A stretch of 64,000 nt of DNA, taken from the NCBI RefSeq assembly GCF_003863965.1, contig NZ_RRCN01000001.1, forward strand, positions 2,924,527 to 2,988,526. The letters run 5' to 3'. This stretch comes from Paenibacillus oralis (lineage in GTDB: Bacteria > Bacillota > Bacilli > Paenibacillales > Paenibacillaceae). The position numbers and the translations under genes were made by a program. Position 1 is the first letter of the stretch, and every line of letters starts with the position of its first letter. This document shows positions 46,092 through 55,569 of this stretch, in pieces. Under the pieces are notes generated by a model. It was not told where the DNA came from and made no database searches. It saw nothing but the letters and a program-made list of their open reading frames with translations.

Positions 46092-47395
46092 GAAGCGGGA
46101 TTTGGAGATGGGCGGCGGCTCTGACGGCAACGGGGCTGCTCACGGCATGGTATTTATGGCGCGGAGGCGCGTCTTCTTTCTTTTTGGCGCTGCTGCCTTG
46201 GTTCGTGATGCTGCAAGGCGCGTTGGCATTATGGTGCGGGCCGAAACGGATGAAAGTGGTGCGGTCCTGGGAGCCGGACCGTCCGGCGGACGGGGATGGG
46301 CTCGCCGTGAAATTGACGGTGACTTGCCTAAGCGGATTACCGCCGCTGTGGCTGCATGTGGAAGATGATCTGGCCGCGGAAGTTTCGGTGGTACGTAACA
46401 GCGGCAGAGCAGGCAAATTGTATTTCTCCGGGTTTAGCAGGGTTTACAGCGGAACTTATCATATGGAAGAAATCAATCGGGGGATTTACGAAAACATCGC
46501 GGTGCGGCTGACGTGGGGCGATGCCCTCGGCTGGTTTAAGCGCAGCTTGCGGGTAGAGACGGAAGACGTTTTGATCGTCCCCCCACGGCCGTTAAGTTCC
46601 TATCCTTCGGAAACGCTGGAGGCGTACGGCGATGATGAGGGCGGCGGCGGTCCGTACCGCCGGCAGGCGGCAGCGCCGTCCGCGCCCGGCCGGCTGAGGC
46701 CGTACATGACCGGGGATCCGCTGCGTCGCATTCACTGGAAACATTCGGCGAAGACGGGAACGCTGCTGACCCGTATTCCGGAGGAGCAGGGGAACGTGCC
46801 GCGTTATTTGCTGCTTGGTACGGATGAAGCGGATTATACCGCGCCGCGGGGTCAGGTATCCGGTCAGCGGCGCTCCGCCGGCAAGGAACGGTCCGCTGCT
46901 GCGCCGGCGGCCGGGCTCACGGAGGCCGATCGCTTTGAGCTGGCGGTATCCGCCGCGGCGTCCTGGCTGCAGCGGGAAGCCCGGTACGGGAAACCGGGGG
47001 AGCTGCTGCTTAGCCACGGCGGAATGGATGGCATCGCCACGCTATCCGGGTATGAAGGACTAGCCTACGGTAGGGAACTGCTGGCCGGGGTTGATCTCGG
47101 CAAAGGTTTGCCCGTTGAGGCGGTGCTTGAGCGGGACTGGCCGGAATTGTCCGCCCAGGGACGGTCTGTCTCGGTCATTACCGGACAGCTCACCCCCGGT
47201 TTGATGGAAGCTGTATTGCAACTGGCGGAAGCGGGCGTTTCCGTCGAGCTGTGGTGCGCGTGCTCTCCGGACGGGGCGGAGCTTGATGACGCGCTTGCCT
47301 CCCGCCTGCGGGAACATGGCGCAGCCGTTTTTGGCCTGACGCCCCGGCACCTTGGACTCCCGCGAAAGGAGGGAGCGGAACATGCCAGCGCCTAG
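46088..47395 (+). CDS. DUF58 domain protein
   Basis: 435 residues. Two N-terminal hydrophobic segments (AAALTATGLLTAWYLW, FFLALLPWFVMLQGALALW), then a beta-rich region. The DUF58 signature is in YMTGDPLRRIHWKHSAKTG, followed by a VWA-like domain. It is thought to work with MoxR in envelope or surface-protein assembly; the function is unproven. It overlaps both neighbours by a few bases. Confidence 0.88.
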   Translation: MRSGIWRWAAALTATGLLTAWYLWRGGASSFFLALLPWFVMLQGALALWCGPKRMKVVRSWEPDRPADGDGLAVKLTVTCLSGLPPLWLHVEDDLAAEVSVVRNSGRAGKLYFSGFSRVYSGTYHMEEINRGIYENIAVRLTWGDALGWFKRSLRVETEDVLIVPPRPLSSYPSETLEAYGDDEGGGGPYRRQAAAPSAPGRLRPYMTGDPLRRIHWKHSAKTGTLLTRIPEEQGNVPRYLLLGTDEADYTAPRGQVSGQRRSAGKERSAAAPAAGLTEADRFELAVSAAASWLQREARYGKPGELLLSHGGMDGIATLSGYEGLAYGRELLAGVDLGKGLPVEAVLERDWPELSAQGRSVSVITGQLTPGLMEAVLQLAEAGVSVELWCACSPDGAELDDALASRLREHGAAVFGLTPRHLGLPRKEGAEHASA

Positions 47396-49757
47396 TTCAA
47401 AGGAAGAAGCGGCAGCCTTGGCTGTCTCCCCTGCGGAGGGAGGGATTCCGCGTCCGGATGCATCATTTGAAGCCGTCCCCAAAGACGATGTTCCGGGCTT
47501 CGGACTGCGGTTCGTTTTATCGGCGCTTTTGTTCGGACTGTTTGGGGAATGGCTGTATCCGCTGTATGCTTTTGTCGCCAATGACCAAGCGGACACGGTT
47601 AGGCTTTTTTTCGTGCTGACGGGACTGCTGTTATGCGCCGGATGTTTGCGTTTACCGTCTTTTTTATATGCCATGCTGCCTCCGTTTTTGATCGTCTGTT
47701 CCTTATTTTATCTCCATGGGCAGGCGGAGGGATGGATCTGGTTTATCGATTTCGGAAAACAGCTTGGCGCTGATTTGACCGAATTTATGGAAACCGGACG
47801 GCTGAGCGGCGTCAGTATGGAATTCCGCACTTTGCTGCTGCTGATCGGTTGGACGCTGCTGGTCGTGTCCGTGCAAATGCTGACGCTCGGCAGGCAAAAC
47901 ATCCTGCTGTTCCTGGCGGTGACGCTGCTTTATTTGGTCATTCTGGAAACGGCTGGAGCCACCGAGTTATATCTGGGACTAATCCGGTCCGCGGTGCTCG
48001 GCCTGGTTTTACAGGCATTGGTGTTCGGCAAGCGGGACCCGGGTTACGCCTCGGGCCGGGGAAGCCTGCTCGGCTCCGGGATTGTTCTGGTTTGCGTGGC
48101 CGGCGCCGCGCTGTTGAGCTCGCAGCTTCCGGTTCAGCCGATCCGTCCGGTATCCTGGCAGCAGATTGCGCAGAGTTTGTCCGAGTGGAGCGGCGCCGAG
48201 CTGACTGCAGCGCAGGAAACGGCGGCGGTCTTCAGCGTTTCCGGGTACAGCCGCAGCGACGCCGAACTGGGGGCGCCTTTGCAGCTTCGGCACGATGTGT
48301 ATTTCACGGCGCTGTCGCCGCGGAATACGTATTGGCGCGGGGAAAGCAAAAGCGTCTATACGGGGCGGGGCTGGATTCAGCCTGCTGCGGGGGAGGGTGC
48401 GAAAAGTGCGGGGACGCGGGAAACGAAGAACGCCGCAACGGCGGCTTCACAGCCCATCAAGCCGGAAACCGCCCCGGTCACGGAAGAAATCCGCCAGACG
48501 GTGATGTTCAAAGAACCGCTGACCGGGCGGGTAGCGCTTCTCTCCGGCGGCATTCCGGTGCGTTCCGGATTTGTTTTTGGCGGGGAACAAACTCCCCGGG
48601 TTCAGGTGAATCCCCGTTTCGACCCGCTCGCTGACGCGCTGGTGATCGATTACGCCGCCGCGGCCGAGCAAATCTACGGCTACGAAGTGACCGCGCTGCT
48701 GCAAACGCCCCCGGGCCCTGCATTGCGAGACGATCACGGCCCCGACGGGGAGGGCATCGCCGAACGTTATCTGCAGCTTCCCGACGCCTTGCCGGAACGG
48801 GTGCGGAATTTGGGAAAAGAGCTCGCAGCCGGTGCAAACAGCCGCTATGATGCGGCTCTGGCCGTACAAAGCTATTTGAAGAAGAACTATGCCTACAACC
48901 TGGATACCCGGCGTCCCCCGGCGGAGGCTGACTTTGTCGACCGTTTTTTGTTCGAGGACAAAATCGGCTACTGCGATCATTTTTCCAGCGCGATGGTGGT
49001 GCTGCTCCGCAGCGGCGGCGTTCCGGCGAGATGGGTGAAGGGTTTTGCGCCGGGCGAACCCGAAGCGGCAGGCCGCGCTGGCCAGGACGAAACGATGCAG
49101 CGGATTGACGTGACATACGCGGACGCCCATGCCTGGGTCGAGGTTTATTTTCCGCAGGCCGGCTGGGTGCCTTTTGATCCGACGCCCGGATTCGGCGAGG
49201 CGCTTGCGGCAGGCGCAGGCAACCCCGGCGACGCGGCCGGCGGGAACGCCGGCGCGAGGCTGCTCGAACGCCTGAACGAGGCGGTGGCAAGCGTTCGTAA
49301 GCTGGCCGCCGAATGGACATCCGCCACTGCCGAAATTGCCGCCGGCTGGCGGGAGAAGCTGCAGCCCGTGCCGAATCCGTTCGTTTGGACGGCCTCGCTG
49401 CTTGGCGCCGGCTTTGCGGTTTTGATCGCTCGGGAAATCGCCTGGCGCGGTAATCGGCTGCAGCTGTGGCTGTACCTGCGCCGGCCGCGCCGCAGCTTCC
49501 CGGGACGAAGCGAATTGCTGACAGCCGCCGACCGGGTTTGGCGGGAGCTTGGCCAGAGTTACGGACCCAAACCGCCGGCCATGACGGCCAGGGAATATTT
49601 GCGGTCCGCCCTTCAGGGCAGACCGGGTTTAACCGGCGCGGCTGAAGAGTTTGTGGCGATTTGGGAAAACCTCTATTACGGAGGGCGGCAACCCGAGCGC
49701 AGGGAAAGCATGAAGTTTCTGAAGCATTGCCGAAATTTGGCCTTTCGGCGCCGCTGA
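47382..49757 (+). CDS. TgpA-like transmembrane transglutaminase-domain protein
   Basis: 791 residues from the ATG at 47382, which has GAAAGGAGGGAG upstream and overlaps the DUF58 gene by 14 bp. Six or more N-terminal transmembrane helices (FVLSALLFGLFGEWLYPLYA first). The exported transglutaminase-like domain has the Cys-His-Asp triad: DKIGYCDHFSSAMVVLLRS near 528, TYADAHAWVEVYFPQAGW near 583 and PFDPTPGFGEA near 598. One more helix and a DUF4129-type cytosolic tail (LLTAADRVWRELGQSYG) follow. It is the third member of the MoxR-DUF58-TgpA set. Confidence 0.9.
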   Translation: MPAPSSKEEAAALAVSPAEGGIPRPDASFEAVPKDDVPGFGLRFVLSALLFGLFGEWLYPLYAFVANDQADTVRLFFVLTGLLLCAGCLRLPSFLYAMLPPFLIVCSLFYLHGQAEGWIWFIDFGKQLGADLTEFMETGRLSGVSMEFRTLLLLIGWTLLVVSVQMLTLGRQNILLFLAVTLLYLVILETAGATELYLGLIRSAVLGLVLQALVFGKRDPGYASGRGSLLGSGIVLVCVAGAALLSSQLPVQPIRPVSWQQIAQSLSEWSGAELTAAQETAAVFSVSGYSRSDAELGAPLQLRHDVYFTALSPRNTYWRGESKSVYTGRGWIQPAAGEGAKSAGTRETKNAATAASQPIKPETAPVTEEIRQTVMFKEPLTGRVALLSGGIPVRSGFVFGGEQTPRVQVNPRFDPLADALVIDYAAAAEQIYGYEVTALLQTPPGPALRDDHGPDGEGIAERYLQLPDALPERVRNLGKELAAGANSRYDAALAVQSYLKKNYAYNLDTRRPPAEADFVDRFLFEDKIGYCDHFSSAMVVLLRSGGVPARWVKGFAPGEPEAAGRAGQDETMQRIDVTYADAHAWVEVYFPQAGWVPFDPTPGFGEALAAGAGNPGDAAGGNAGARLLERLNEAVASVRKLAAEWTSATAEIAAGWREKLQPVPNPFVWTASLLGAGFAVLIAREIAWRGNRLQLWLYLRRPRRSFPGRSELLTAADRVWRELGQSYGPKPPAMTAREYLRSALQGRPGLTGAAEEFVAIWENLYYGGRQPERRESMKFLKHCRNLAFRRR

Positions 49758-49775
49758 TTCCCGGCCCCGGCTTCC

Positions 49776-49805
49776 TTGACGACCTCTTTCGTCGTTTCGT
49801 ATAAT
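49776..49805 (+). promoter_or_regulatory. Sigma-A-type promoter of guaA
   Basis: -35 TTGACG (49776-49781), 18-bp spacer, -10 TATAAT (49800-49805). The ATG follows only 29 bp later, leaving no room for a riboswitch. Confidence 0.8.
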
Positions 49806-49834
49806 AGGTGTCATAATTTGAGGGAGGCTCGGTC

Positions 49835-51373
49835 ATGAATAAGCCAAATGAAATGATTGTCGTCCTTGATTTCGGAGGGCAATACAACCAGCTGATTGCC
49901 AGACGGATCCGCGACTTGGGCGTTTACAGTGAACTACTGCCATTTAATACGCCGGTGGAGCGCATCCGGGAGCTGGCGCCGAAGGGGATCGTGTTTTCGG
50001 GCGGACCGTCGAGCGTTTACGCCGAAAACGCGCCGCATATCGATCCGGCCGTGTACGATGTCGGCGTGCCAATCCTGGGCATCTGCTATGGCATGCAGCT
50101 GATGGCGCAACAGCTTGGCGGGAAAGTGGAACGCGCGGCAAAAAGGGAATACGGGAAAGCGGATGTTGATTTTGCCGAAAATTCGGTGTTGACCCGCGGG
50201 CTTCAGGCCAAGCAGACGGTGTGGATGAGCCATGGGGATCACGTGACGAAACTTCCTGAAGGTTTTGTGGTGGAAGCCTCCACGGAGCATGCCCCGATCG
50301 CCGGATTTGCCAATGCCGAACGCAAAATGTACGGTGTACAGTTCCATCCGGAGGTCCGCCATTCGATCCACGGCAATGAAATGATCCGCAATTTCCTGTA
50401 CGAAATCTGCGGCTGCGAAGGCAAATGGAGCATGGAGACGTGGATCGAGGACGCGGTTCGCGACATCCGCGCGCAGGTCGGCGACAGCAAGGTGCTGTGC
50501 GCGTTAAGCGGCGGCGTCGATTCGTCGGTCGTGGCAATGCTGATCCACAAAGCGGTCGGCGATCAGTTGACCTGCATGTTCATCGACCACGGCCTGCTGC
50601 GCAAAGGCGAAGCCGATAGCGTAATGGAGACGTTTGTCGGCAAGTTCGACATGAAGGTCGTCAAGATCGACGCGCGTGAGCGGTTCCTGTCCAAGCTGGC
50701 CGGCGTCGACGATCCGGAACAGAAGCGGAAAATCATCGGCAACGAGTTTATCTACGTGTTTGAAGAAGAATCGCGGCGGTTTGACGATTTTAAATTTTTG
50801 GCGCAGGGCACGCTGTATACGGATATCGTCGAGAGCGGCACCGCTACGGCGCAGACGATCAAATCCCACCACAACGTGGGCGGACTTCCGGAGGACATGA
50901 AGTTCGAGCTCGTTGAACCGTTGAAGACGCTGTTTAAGGATGAAGTCCGCAAAGTCGGCGAAGAATGCGGTCTGCCGAAGGAGATCGTGTGGAGACAGCC
51001 GTTCCCGGGTCCGGGCCTGGCGATTCGCGTTCTGGGCGAAGTCACGGAGGACAAGCTGAAAATCGTCCGCGATTCCGACTACATCCTGCGCGATGAAATC
51101 GCCAAAGCAGGGCTGGATCGCGAAATTTGGCAGTATTTTACCGCCCTGCCAAACATGAAAAGCGTAGGGGTTATGGGCGACGCCCGGACTTACTCCTACA
51201 CCGTAGGGATTCGCGCGGTGACGTCCATCGACGGCATGACCGCCGACTGGGCCCGCATTCCGTGGGACGTGCTGGAGAAAATTTCGGTGCGGATCGTCAA
51301 CGAAGTCGATAACGTCAACCGGGTCGTGTACGACATTACGTCGAAGCCGCCGGCGACGATCGAGTGGGAGTGA
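49835..51373 (+). CDS. guaA: GMP synthase (glutamine-hydrolysing)
   Basis: 512 residues. Amidates XMP to GMP. The N-terminal class I amidotransferase domain has [12 protein letters not shown] (catalytic Cys near 84) and FHPEV (His). The ATP-pyrophosphatase loop is [16 protein letters not shown] near 224, and the C-terminal dimer domain ends [15 protein letters not shown]. All domains are complete. The ATG at 49835 follows GAGGGAGG. Confidence 0.97.
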   Translation: MNKPNEMIVVLDFGGQYNQLIARRIRDLGVYSELLPFNTPVERIRELAPKGIVFSGGPSSVYAENAPHIDPAVYDVGVPILGICYGMQLMAQQLGGKVERAAKREYGKADVDFAENSVLTRGLQAKQTVWMSHGDHVTKLPEGFVVEASTEHAPIAGFANAERKMYGVQFHPEVRHSIHGNEMIRNFLYEICGCEGKWSMETWIEDAVRDIRAQVGDSKVLCALSGGVDSSVVAMLIHKAVGDQLTCMFIDHGLLRKGEADSVMETFVGKFDMKVVKIDARERFLSKLAGVDDPEQKRKIIGNEFIYVFEEESRRFDDFKFLAQGTLYTDIVESGTATAQTIKSHHNVGGLPEDMKFELVEPLKTLFKDEVRKVGEECGLPKEIVWRQPFPGPGLAIRVLGEVTEDKLKIVRDSDYILRDEIAKAGLDREIWQYFTALPNMKSVGVMGDARTYSYTVGIRAVTSIDGMTADWARIPWDVLEKISVRIVNEVDNVNRVVYDITSKPPATIEWE

Positions 51374-51401
51374 ACTGGATTTCCAGTTGACGTGCAACTA
51401 T

Positions 51402-51428
51402 AGAGTGTTAATAAAATACTCTCTTTTA
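51402..51428 (+). terminator. Weak terminator-like hairpin after guaA
   Basis: AGAGTGT pairs with ATACTCT around TAATAAA, followed by CTTTTAT. The T tract is short, so confidence is low. Confidence 0.4.
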
Positions 51429-51479
51429 TCTGCGTTGTTCAGCAGGTAGAAGGGGGTATTTTTTTACCTTATAAAAGGG

Positions 51480-51668
51480 GCTAAGGGACACCAGAGCCGT
51501 TATTTTCGGAAAAACGGAGGTCTGCAAAATGTAACGGACACAGATGCCCTTATTTCCCTCAAATCGGCCTGGATGAACGGGTTTAGAACGAAATAGTGTC
51601 ATGTGGGTCCGTTAGCCTGGGAAATACCCGGGAAATGGGCGGATAAGGTCGCTGGTGTCCGTTAGAGC
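51480..51668. repeat. Intergenic four-arm palindromic repeat, family 1 (copy F)
   Basis: GGCTAAGGGACACCAGAGCC to GGTCGCTGGTGTCCGTTAG with inner pair TAACGGACACAGATGCCC and AGTGTCATGTGGGTCCGTTAG. It is almost the same sequence as copy B at 8798-8993. Confidence 0.85.
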
Positions 51669-51874
51669 AGCGTCCAATGTTTAGGAAGAGCCTCCCATCG
51701 CTTCAAAGTAGAAGTCAGAGCCACTAAAGGAGCCGTCAGGCGTTTTTTTTATATCGATAGGAAAGGTTGTTAATGCTTTTGTTCATTTTACGTATTAACA
51801 TATGTGAGTTCCTTCATTACAAATTGCGCAATTTGTATAGCTGCAGGTGAAGGCAAGGTGGAAGGAGGGTGCGG

Positions 51875-52450
51875 ATGGAAGTTATCCAGAGTAAAGTGGA
51901 ACGTTACCAAAATACGGGAAAATCACGTGCGGCAATCATGTCAAAAGAGGAATTCACACAGATATATAATACGTATTTCAAACGTGTTTACAAGTATATC
52001 TATTATCGCATTAATAACCACCATGCGGCGGAGGATATTTGCAGTCAGGTGTTTGAGACCGTTATATGCAAGTATTACAGCTATTCACCGGAAAAATCCA
52101 ATTTTGAGGTATGGTTGTTTGCTATTGTAAGAAACGCTGTAACGGACTACTTCAGGGCTCAGAAGAAAAGAAACCACTCCTCACTGGATTCTTTGCTGGA
52201 ACTGATTTTTCCCAAGCCGTCTCCTGAGGAGTTGGCGATTCGCGAGGATAATAATCAGGCACTGTTCAAGGCTCTCGCTAAGCTGCGAGAGAAGGAGCGT
52301 AACATCATTGCAATGAAATATGGGGCTGGATTGAAGAATTCCGAAATCGCACAGATCATGGGTGTCAGTGAGTCCAACATTGGCGTTGTACTGTATAGAA
52401 GCCTAAAAAAACTGCATCTTTCCTTACAGGCGGGGGGATTCAAAATATGA
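51875..52450 (+). CDS. ECF-type RNA polymerase sigma factor
   Basis: 191 residues. Region 2: EEFTQIYNTYFKRVYKYIYY, then HHAAEDICSQVFETV and FEVWLFAIVRNAVTDYFR. Region 4: LREKERNIIAMKYGAGLKNS followed by EIAQIMGVSESNIGVVLYRS. This is a small alternative sigma factor, probably held inactive by the coupled gene downstream. Composition is more AT-rich than neighbours, hinting at acquisition. The ATG at 51875 is chosen over GTG 51869 because it has ideal spacing from GAAGGAGG. TGA overlaps the next ATG. Confidence 0.9.
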   Translation: MEVIQSKVERYQNTGKSRAAIMSKEEFTQIYNTYFKRVYKYIYYRINNHHAAEDICSQVFETVICKYYSYSPEKSNFEVWLFAIVRNAVTDYFRAQKKRNHSSLDSLLELIFPKPSPEELAIREDNNQALFKALAKLREKERNIIAMKYGAGLKNSEIAQIMGVSESNIGVVLYRSLKKLHLSLQAGGFKI

Positions 52451-53289
52451 ACAAAAAAAATAATCTCACAGAATTCAGCAAGACCATAGAACTGCTTGAG
52501 AAGGCAGAACAGGGGAGCGGCACCTCCAAAGAAAGGATTTATAACCGCTTGATATACAAGCTGGATCATGAAGCTATTCAACCCCAATCAAGGGAAAAGG
52601 ACGGGATAACGATGAAAAAAAGCAGTTGGAGAACAGCAGCGGTGATAGGCGGTGCGGTAATTTGTCTGGGCGGGGCATTTTCTACAACCAGCTATGCACA
52701 GGAAATGTTCCAATCCATCATGGCAAAGTTTAAGGTGGGGAATCTCGAAATAACGCAATACGATAAGGAAATTCCTCCTGCTTCTACGTCTTTCACTCCA
52801 AATGATGGAAAAAGCGAGCGAGACGGCGTTATTGAATTGCCGGCTTCGGCCAAACTAACGATAGATGAAGCCCGTGCAGCGCTTGGAATGAACTTCCCGG
52901 CCCCTGGTTGGGTGGCAGACTATAAGTTTGAGAACAGTGTTCTTCAGGGCACCAGCATGGTCGAATTGCAATACAATTCAGGGGATAAAGCTGCTAATTT
53001 TCTGATTTCCAAAGGTGGAGAAAACGGGATTGGCACTACCGAAGAGGTGAAAACAGAGGTAATCAACGGGGCTACGGTCTATTTTGCCAATGGAATTGTG
53101 ATTTGGGAAGAGAAGGGCTTTACAGTTGAACTGTATTCCCAAACCGATTTTGACAAAACCACACTCGGAAAAATCATCGGCAGTTTTAGTGTTGGCGCTC
53201 CGGTTGAGCCCTTAGAGGCTGATGTGGTGAAGAAGAATGTGGAGAAGAGCAGAGGTGCAGCAGCTGCCTCGGCCCCGGCCGTAGATTGA
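52447..53289 (+). CDS. Probable membrane anti-sigma factor (DUF4367 type)
   Basis: 280 residues. A cytosolic N-terminal 55 residues, one transmembrane helix (AAVIGGAVICLGGAFSTTSY), and an extracytoplasmic domain. The latter has LTIDEARAALGMNFPAPGWV and ATVYFANGIVIWEEKGFTVE, the DUF4367 pattern common in ECF anti-sigma factors. Coupled by ATGA to the sigma gene. It would bind the sigma factor inside and sense a signal outside. The binding part is not a recognised ZAS (no HxxxCxxC), so the mode is unclear. Confidence 0.78.
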   Translation: MNKKNNLTEFSKTIELLEKAEQGSGTSKERIYNRLIYKLDHEAIQPQSREKDGITMKKSSWRTAAVIGGAVICLGGAFSTTSYAQEMFQSIMAKFKVGNLEITQYDKEIPPASTSFTPNDGKSERDGVIELPASAKLTIDEARAALGMNFPAPGWVADYKFENSVLQGTSMVELQYNSGDKAANFLISKGGENGIGTTEEVKTEVINGATVYFANGIVIWEEKGFTVELYSQTDFDKTTLGKIIGSFSVGAPVEPLEADVVKKNVEKSRGAAAASAPAVD

Positions 53290-53490
53290 GACGCAAAATG
53301 AAGTGAAGCAGCGGATAAACTCCTCCATCACCGGAGGCTCAAATAAGTCAATTGGTTGGCCGGATGAACCGGGACCGAATAATACGAGATCATCTGGAGC
53401 ACACTTTACCATAAGCAGGCAGTAATCGTTTAAATTTGTATAAAAACGAACGATCAACGGTATATCATAAAGAAATATTCGTTTTTTCTA

Positions 53491-53519
53491 TTGACAATCC
53501 CTTCGCCCGTGCCTAGAAT
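53491..53519 (+). promoter_or_regulatory. Promoter of the riboswitch-controlled permease
   Basis: -35 TTGACA (53491-53496), 17-bp spacer, -10 TAGAAT (53514-53519). About 60 bp upstream of the aptamer. Confidence 0.8.
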
Positions 53520-53580
53520 AAATCATGTGACAAGCCCTTGTTAAAGGGTTTGTAAGGATTCGACGAATACCAATTTAATT

Positions 53581-53653
53581 CTTTTTCGTATAATTCCGGG
53601 AATCGGCCCGGAAGTCTCTACGAGGTCACCGTAAATGATCTTGCTACGAAGAG
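53581..53653 (+). ncRNA. Guanine-class purine riboswitch
   Basis: P1 pairs CTTTTTCGTA with TACGAAGAG. J1/2 is TAAT; P2 is TTCCGGG/CCCGGAA with loop GAATCGG. J2/3 is GTCTCTAC. P3 is GAGGTC/GATCTT with loop ACCGTAAAT. J3/1 reads GCTA, where the specificity base is C, pointing to guanine or hypoxanthine rather than adenine. Loop and junction bases match the purine aptamer consensus closely. With the downstream terminator it should switch the permease off when guanine is high. Confidence 0.93.
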
Positions 53654-53741
53654 AAGAAGCGGCGCAGGGCTTTGGCGGGGAAAAGCGAGTTTGGGGTTTT
53701 TCGGCAGGCCTATGCGGTCTCATGCTTCTTCTGGCTTACGG

Positions 53742-53776
53742 GACCCGGGGAACATTTATTGACCTCGGGTTTTTTG
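53742..53776 (+). terminator. Riboswitch-linked intrinsic terminator
   Basis: ACCCGGGG (53743-53750) pairs with CCTCGGGT (53763-53770), followed by TTTTTT. It lies between aptamer and permease start, the expression platform of the guanine riboswitch. Confidence 0.85.
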
Positions 53777-53814
53777 TCGTTTTCCGACTCATTTTAAGGG
53801 GGAGAATTTTTCTT

Positions 53815-55185
53815 ATGGATCGGTTCTTTAAGCTTAAGGAACACGGAACGAATGTAAGAACGGAGATTATAGCAGGGATCACCACGTTTATGACGATGGC
53901 GTACATCTTGTTCGTGAACACGATCTTTTTGGGACCCGGCGGAGCGGGCATTCCGGTGGATGGGGTATTTTTCGCCACCACGGTAGGCGCAGGGCTGATC
54001 ACGATTCTTATGGGATTGTTCGTCAATATCCCGATCGCGCTGGCTCCGGGCATGGGGCTGAACGCTTACTTCATGACCGTGGTGCTTAGCTCGGGCGGAG
54101 CTATCACTTGGCAGGCAGCACTTGGCGCGGTATTTATTTCCGGCATCATTTTTCTGATTCTGACGGTGACGAAGGTCCGACAGCTGCTGCTGGTCGCCGT
54201 GCCGCAGAGCATTAAAGCGGCCATCACGGTCGGCATCGGCCTGTTTGTGGCCAGCCTCGGTTTGAAGATGAGCAACCTGATCGGCGCCAATCTGTCGGGG
54301 GTAACGGACGTGTCCGCCACGGTTCCCGGCAGCAGCATCAACTTCACGCTGGGCGATTTCGTCCATAGCCCCGATGTCCAATTAACATTGATCGGCTTGA
54401 TCCTGATTGCCATTTTGATGTCGCTGCGGGTCAAAGGAGCACTGTTGATCGGGATTATCGCCACGACCATTATCGGCATTCCGATGGGCGTCACCAACGT
54501 TTCCGGACTTTCCGGCGCCAACTGGCTGCCCACTTTCGATAACCTCGCGGTAGGCCAGCTCGATTTAGGCGCGGCTTTGCATCTGGGTCTGTTTGAAATT
54601 GTTTTTGTATTCACGTTCGTTGAATTGTTTGATACGTTCGGCACCTTGGTCGGCACGGCCACGCGCGCCGGTTTGATGAAAAACAAAGAAGAAGGCGAGA
54701 AAAAAATCGGCAAGGCGATGCTGGTGGATGCGGTTGGCGTCAGCGCGGGTGCGTTTCTTGGCACAAGCACGATCACATCCTATGTAGAGAGCACCGCTGG
54801 CGTGGCCGAAGGCGGACGTACCGGGCTCACTTCGGTAACGACGGGGATTTTGTTCCTCCTGGCGCTGTTCATCGCGCCGCTGGCCGGCGTTGTCCCCAGC
54901 GCGGCAACGGCTCCGGCGCTGATTATCGTCGGCGTGCTGATGATCGGCCAGGTCAAATCGATCGAGTGGGATGACTTCTTGCATGCGTTCCCGGCGTTTT
55001 TGACGATCGTATTGATGCCTTTTACCGGAAGCATCGCCAACGGGATCGCCGCCGGTTTGGTCTCTTATGTCATTCTGGGCGGATTCAACAACCTGTTCGG
55101 CAAAAACAAAGTCAAAATTCATTGGCTGATGTGGGTGCTGGTGATTCTCGTACTGGCCCGCTACATTTTTCTTGGTTCCGAATAA
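53815..55185 (+). CDS. pbuG: Guanine/hypoxanthine permease (AzgA/PbuG family)
   Basis: 456 residues. The N-terminus DRFFKLKEHGTNVRTEIIAG and TFMTMAYILFVNT are diagnostic of the AzgA/PbuG branch. At least ten transmembrane helices; NIPIALAPGMGLNAYFMT, ELFDTFGTLVGTATRAGLM and GTSTITSYVESTAGVAEGGR are transport-site segments. Imports hypoxanthine and guanine for salvage by proton symport. The start is ATG 53815 behind AAGGGGGAG. A longer in-frame start at 53635 would lie inside the riboswitch and is rejected. Control by guanine is implied by the leader. Confidence 0.93.
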   Translation: MDRFFKLKEHGTNVRTEIIAGITTFMTMAYILFVNTIFLGPGGAGIPVDGVFFATTVGAGLITILMGLFVNIPIALAPGMGLNAYFMTVVLSSGGAITWQAALGAVFISGIIFLILTVTKVRQLLLVAVPQSIKAAITVGIGLFVASLGLKMSNLIGANLSGVTDVSATVPGSSINFTLGDFVHSPDVQLTLIGLILIAILMSLRVKGALLIGIIATTIIGIPMGVTNVSGLSGANWLPTFDNLAVGQLDLGAALHLGLFEIVFVFTFVELFDTFGTLVGTATRAGLMKNKEEGEKKIGKAMLVDAVGVSAGAFLGTSTITSYVESTAGVAEGGRTGLTSVTTGILFLLALFIAPLAGVVPSAATAPALIIVGVLMIGQVKSIEWDDFLHAFPAFLTIVLMPFTGSIANGIAAGLVSYVILGGFNNLFGKNKVKIHWLMWVLVILVLARYIFLGSE

Positions 55186-55201
55186 CGGGACTAGATGGAC
55201 C

Positions 55202-55245
55202 AACAAGGGTGTCCGCTCCGTAAGGAGCAGGCGCCCTTGTTTTTT
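55202..55245 (+). terminator. Intrinsic terminator after pbuG
   Basis: AACAAGGGTGTCCGCTCC pairs with GGAGCAGGCGCCCTTGTT, then TTTTTT. Confidence 0.9.
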
Positions 55246-55335
55246 AGCTCCATTTTGGGAGATTGGTCATGGACTAATGGGGACCATAATCCCAATTATT
55301 TTTTTGTGAATCGGCTTTTTTTCATAAACAATGGA

Positions 55336-55363
55336 TTGCTTTCCAGCCGAAGTCGATTATAAT
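55336..55363 (+). promoter_or_regulatory. Candidate promoter of the exopolysaccharide operon
   Basis: -35 TTGCTT (55336-55341), 16-bp spacer, -10 TATAAT (55358-55363). It is about 30 bp upstream of the aptamer. Confidence 0.6.
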
Positions 55364-55392
55364 AAATTTAAATAATTAAATGAAACGAAGTT

Positions 55393-55496
55393 AAAGGCAA
55401 ACTATTCGAAAGGATAGGACGCAAAGTTCGGAGTCTAAAGCGTGCAAGCTGCCGTGCAAGTTACGGTGCAAGCTGCGCTATGATTGTCCGGCCGCC
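55393..55496 (+). ncRNA. Cyclic-di-GMP-I (GEMM-I) riboswitch
   Basis: GGCAAAC (55396) is followed by the hairpin TATTCGAAAGGATAG with a GAAA tetraloop, then GGACGCAAAG, the hallmark of GEMM-I. The second arm has GTTCGGAGTCTAAAG, an extended variable stem (CCGTGCAAGTTACGG and flanks), then GCTATGATTGTCCGGCCGCC, where CTATGA and the closing GCC match the family. The tetraloop-receptor, ligand-binding G and closing GGC/GCC pairing are therefore all in place. The 3' end overlaps a terminator arm, so ligand binding should compete with termination (possible ON switch). Confidence 0.92.
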
Positions 55497-55518
55497 ATGC
55501 AGGAATGGCGGTTTTTTT
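55492..55518 (+). terminator. Expression-platform terminator of the c-di-GMP riboswitch
   Basis: CCGCCAT pairs perfectly with ATGGCGG around GCAGGA, followed by TTTTTTT. The left arm (55492-55498) overlaps the last bases of the aptamer (55490-55496), so the two folds exclude each other. Confidence 0.93.
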
Positions 55519-55569
55519 ATTTTCAGAGTTTTGATTGGTAAAAATTAACTTTCAGGAGAAGGTGAACGC

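Noticed and set aside
48508..49887. Long minus-strand frame opposite the transglutaminase gene and guaA start
   Set aside because: Arg/Pro-rich shadow of GC-rich genes with no domain.
53212..53457. Minus-strand frame of 81 codons overlapping the anti-sigma gene end
   Set aside because: TTG start without a clear ribosome site, no known family, and overlap with a well-supported gene. The first half looks somewhat protein-like, so it is noted but not called.
53635..53814. N-terminal extension of the PbuG frame
   Set aside because: It covers the riboswitch and its terminator; family N-terminus and ribosome site both point to 53815.
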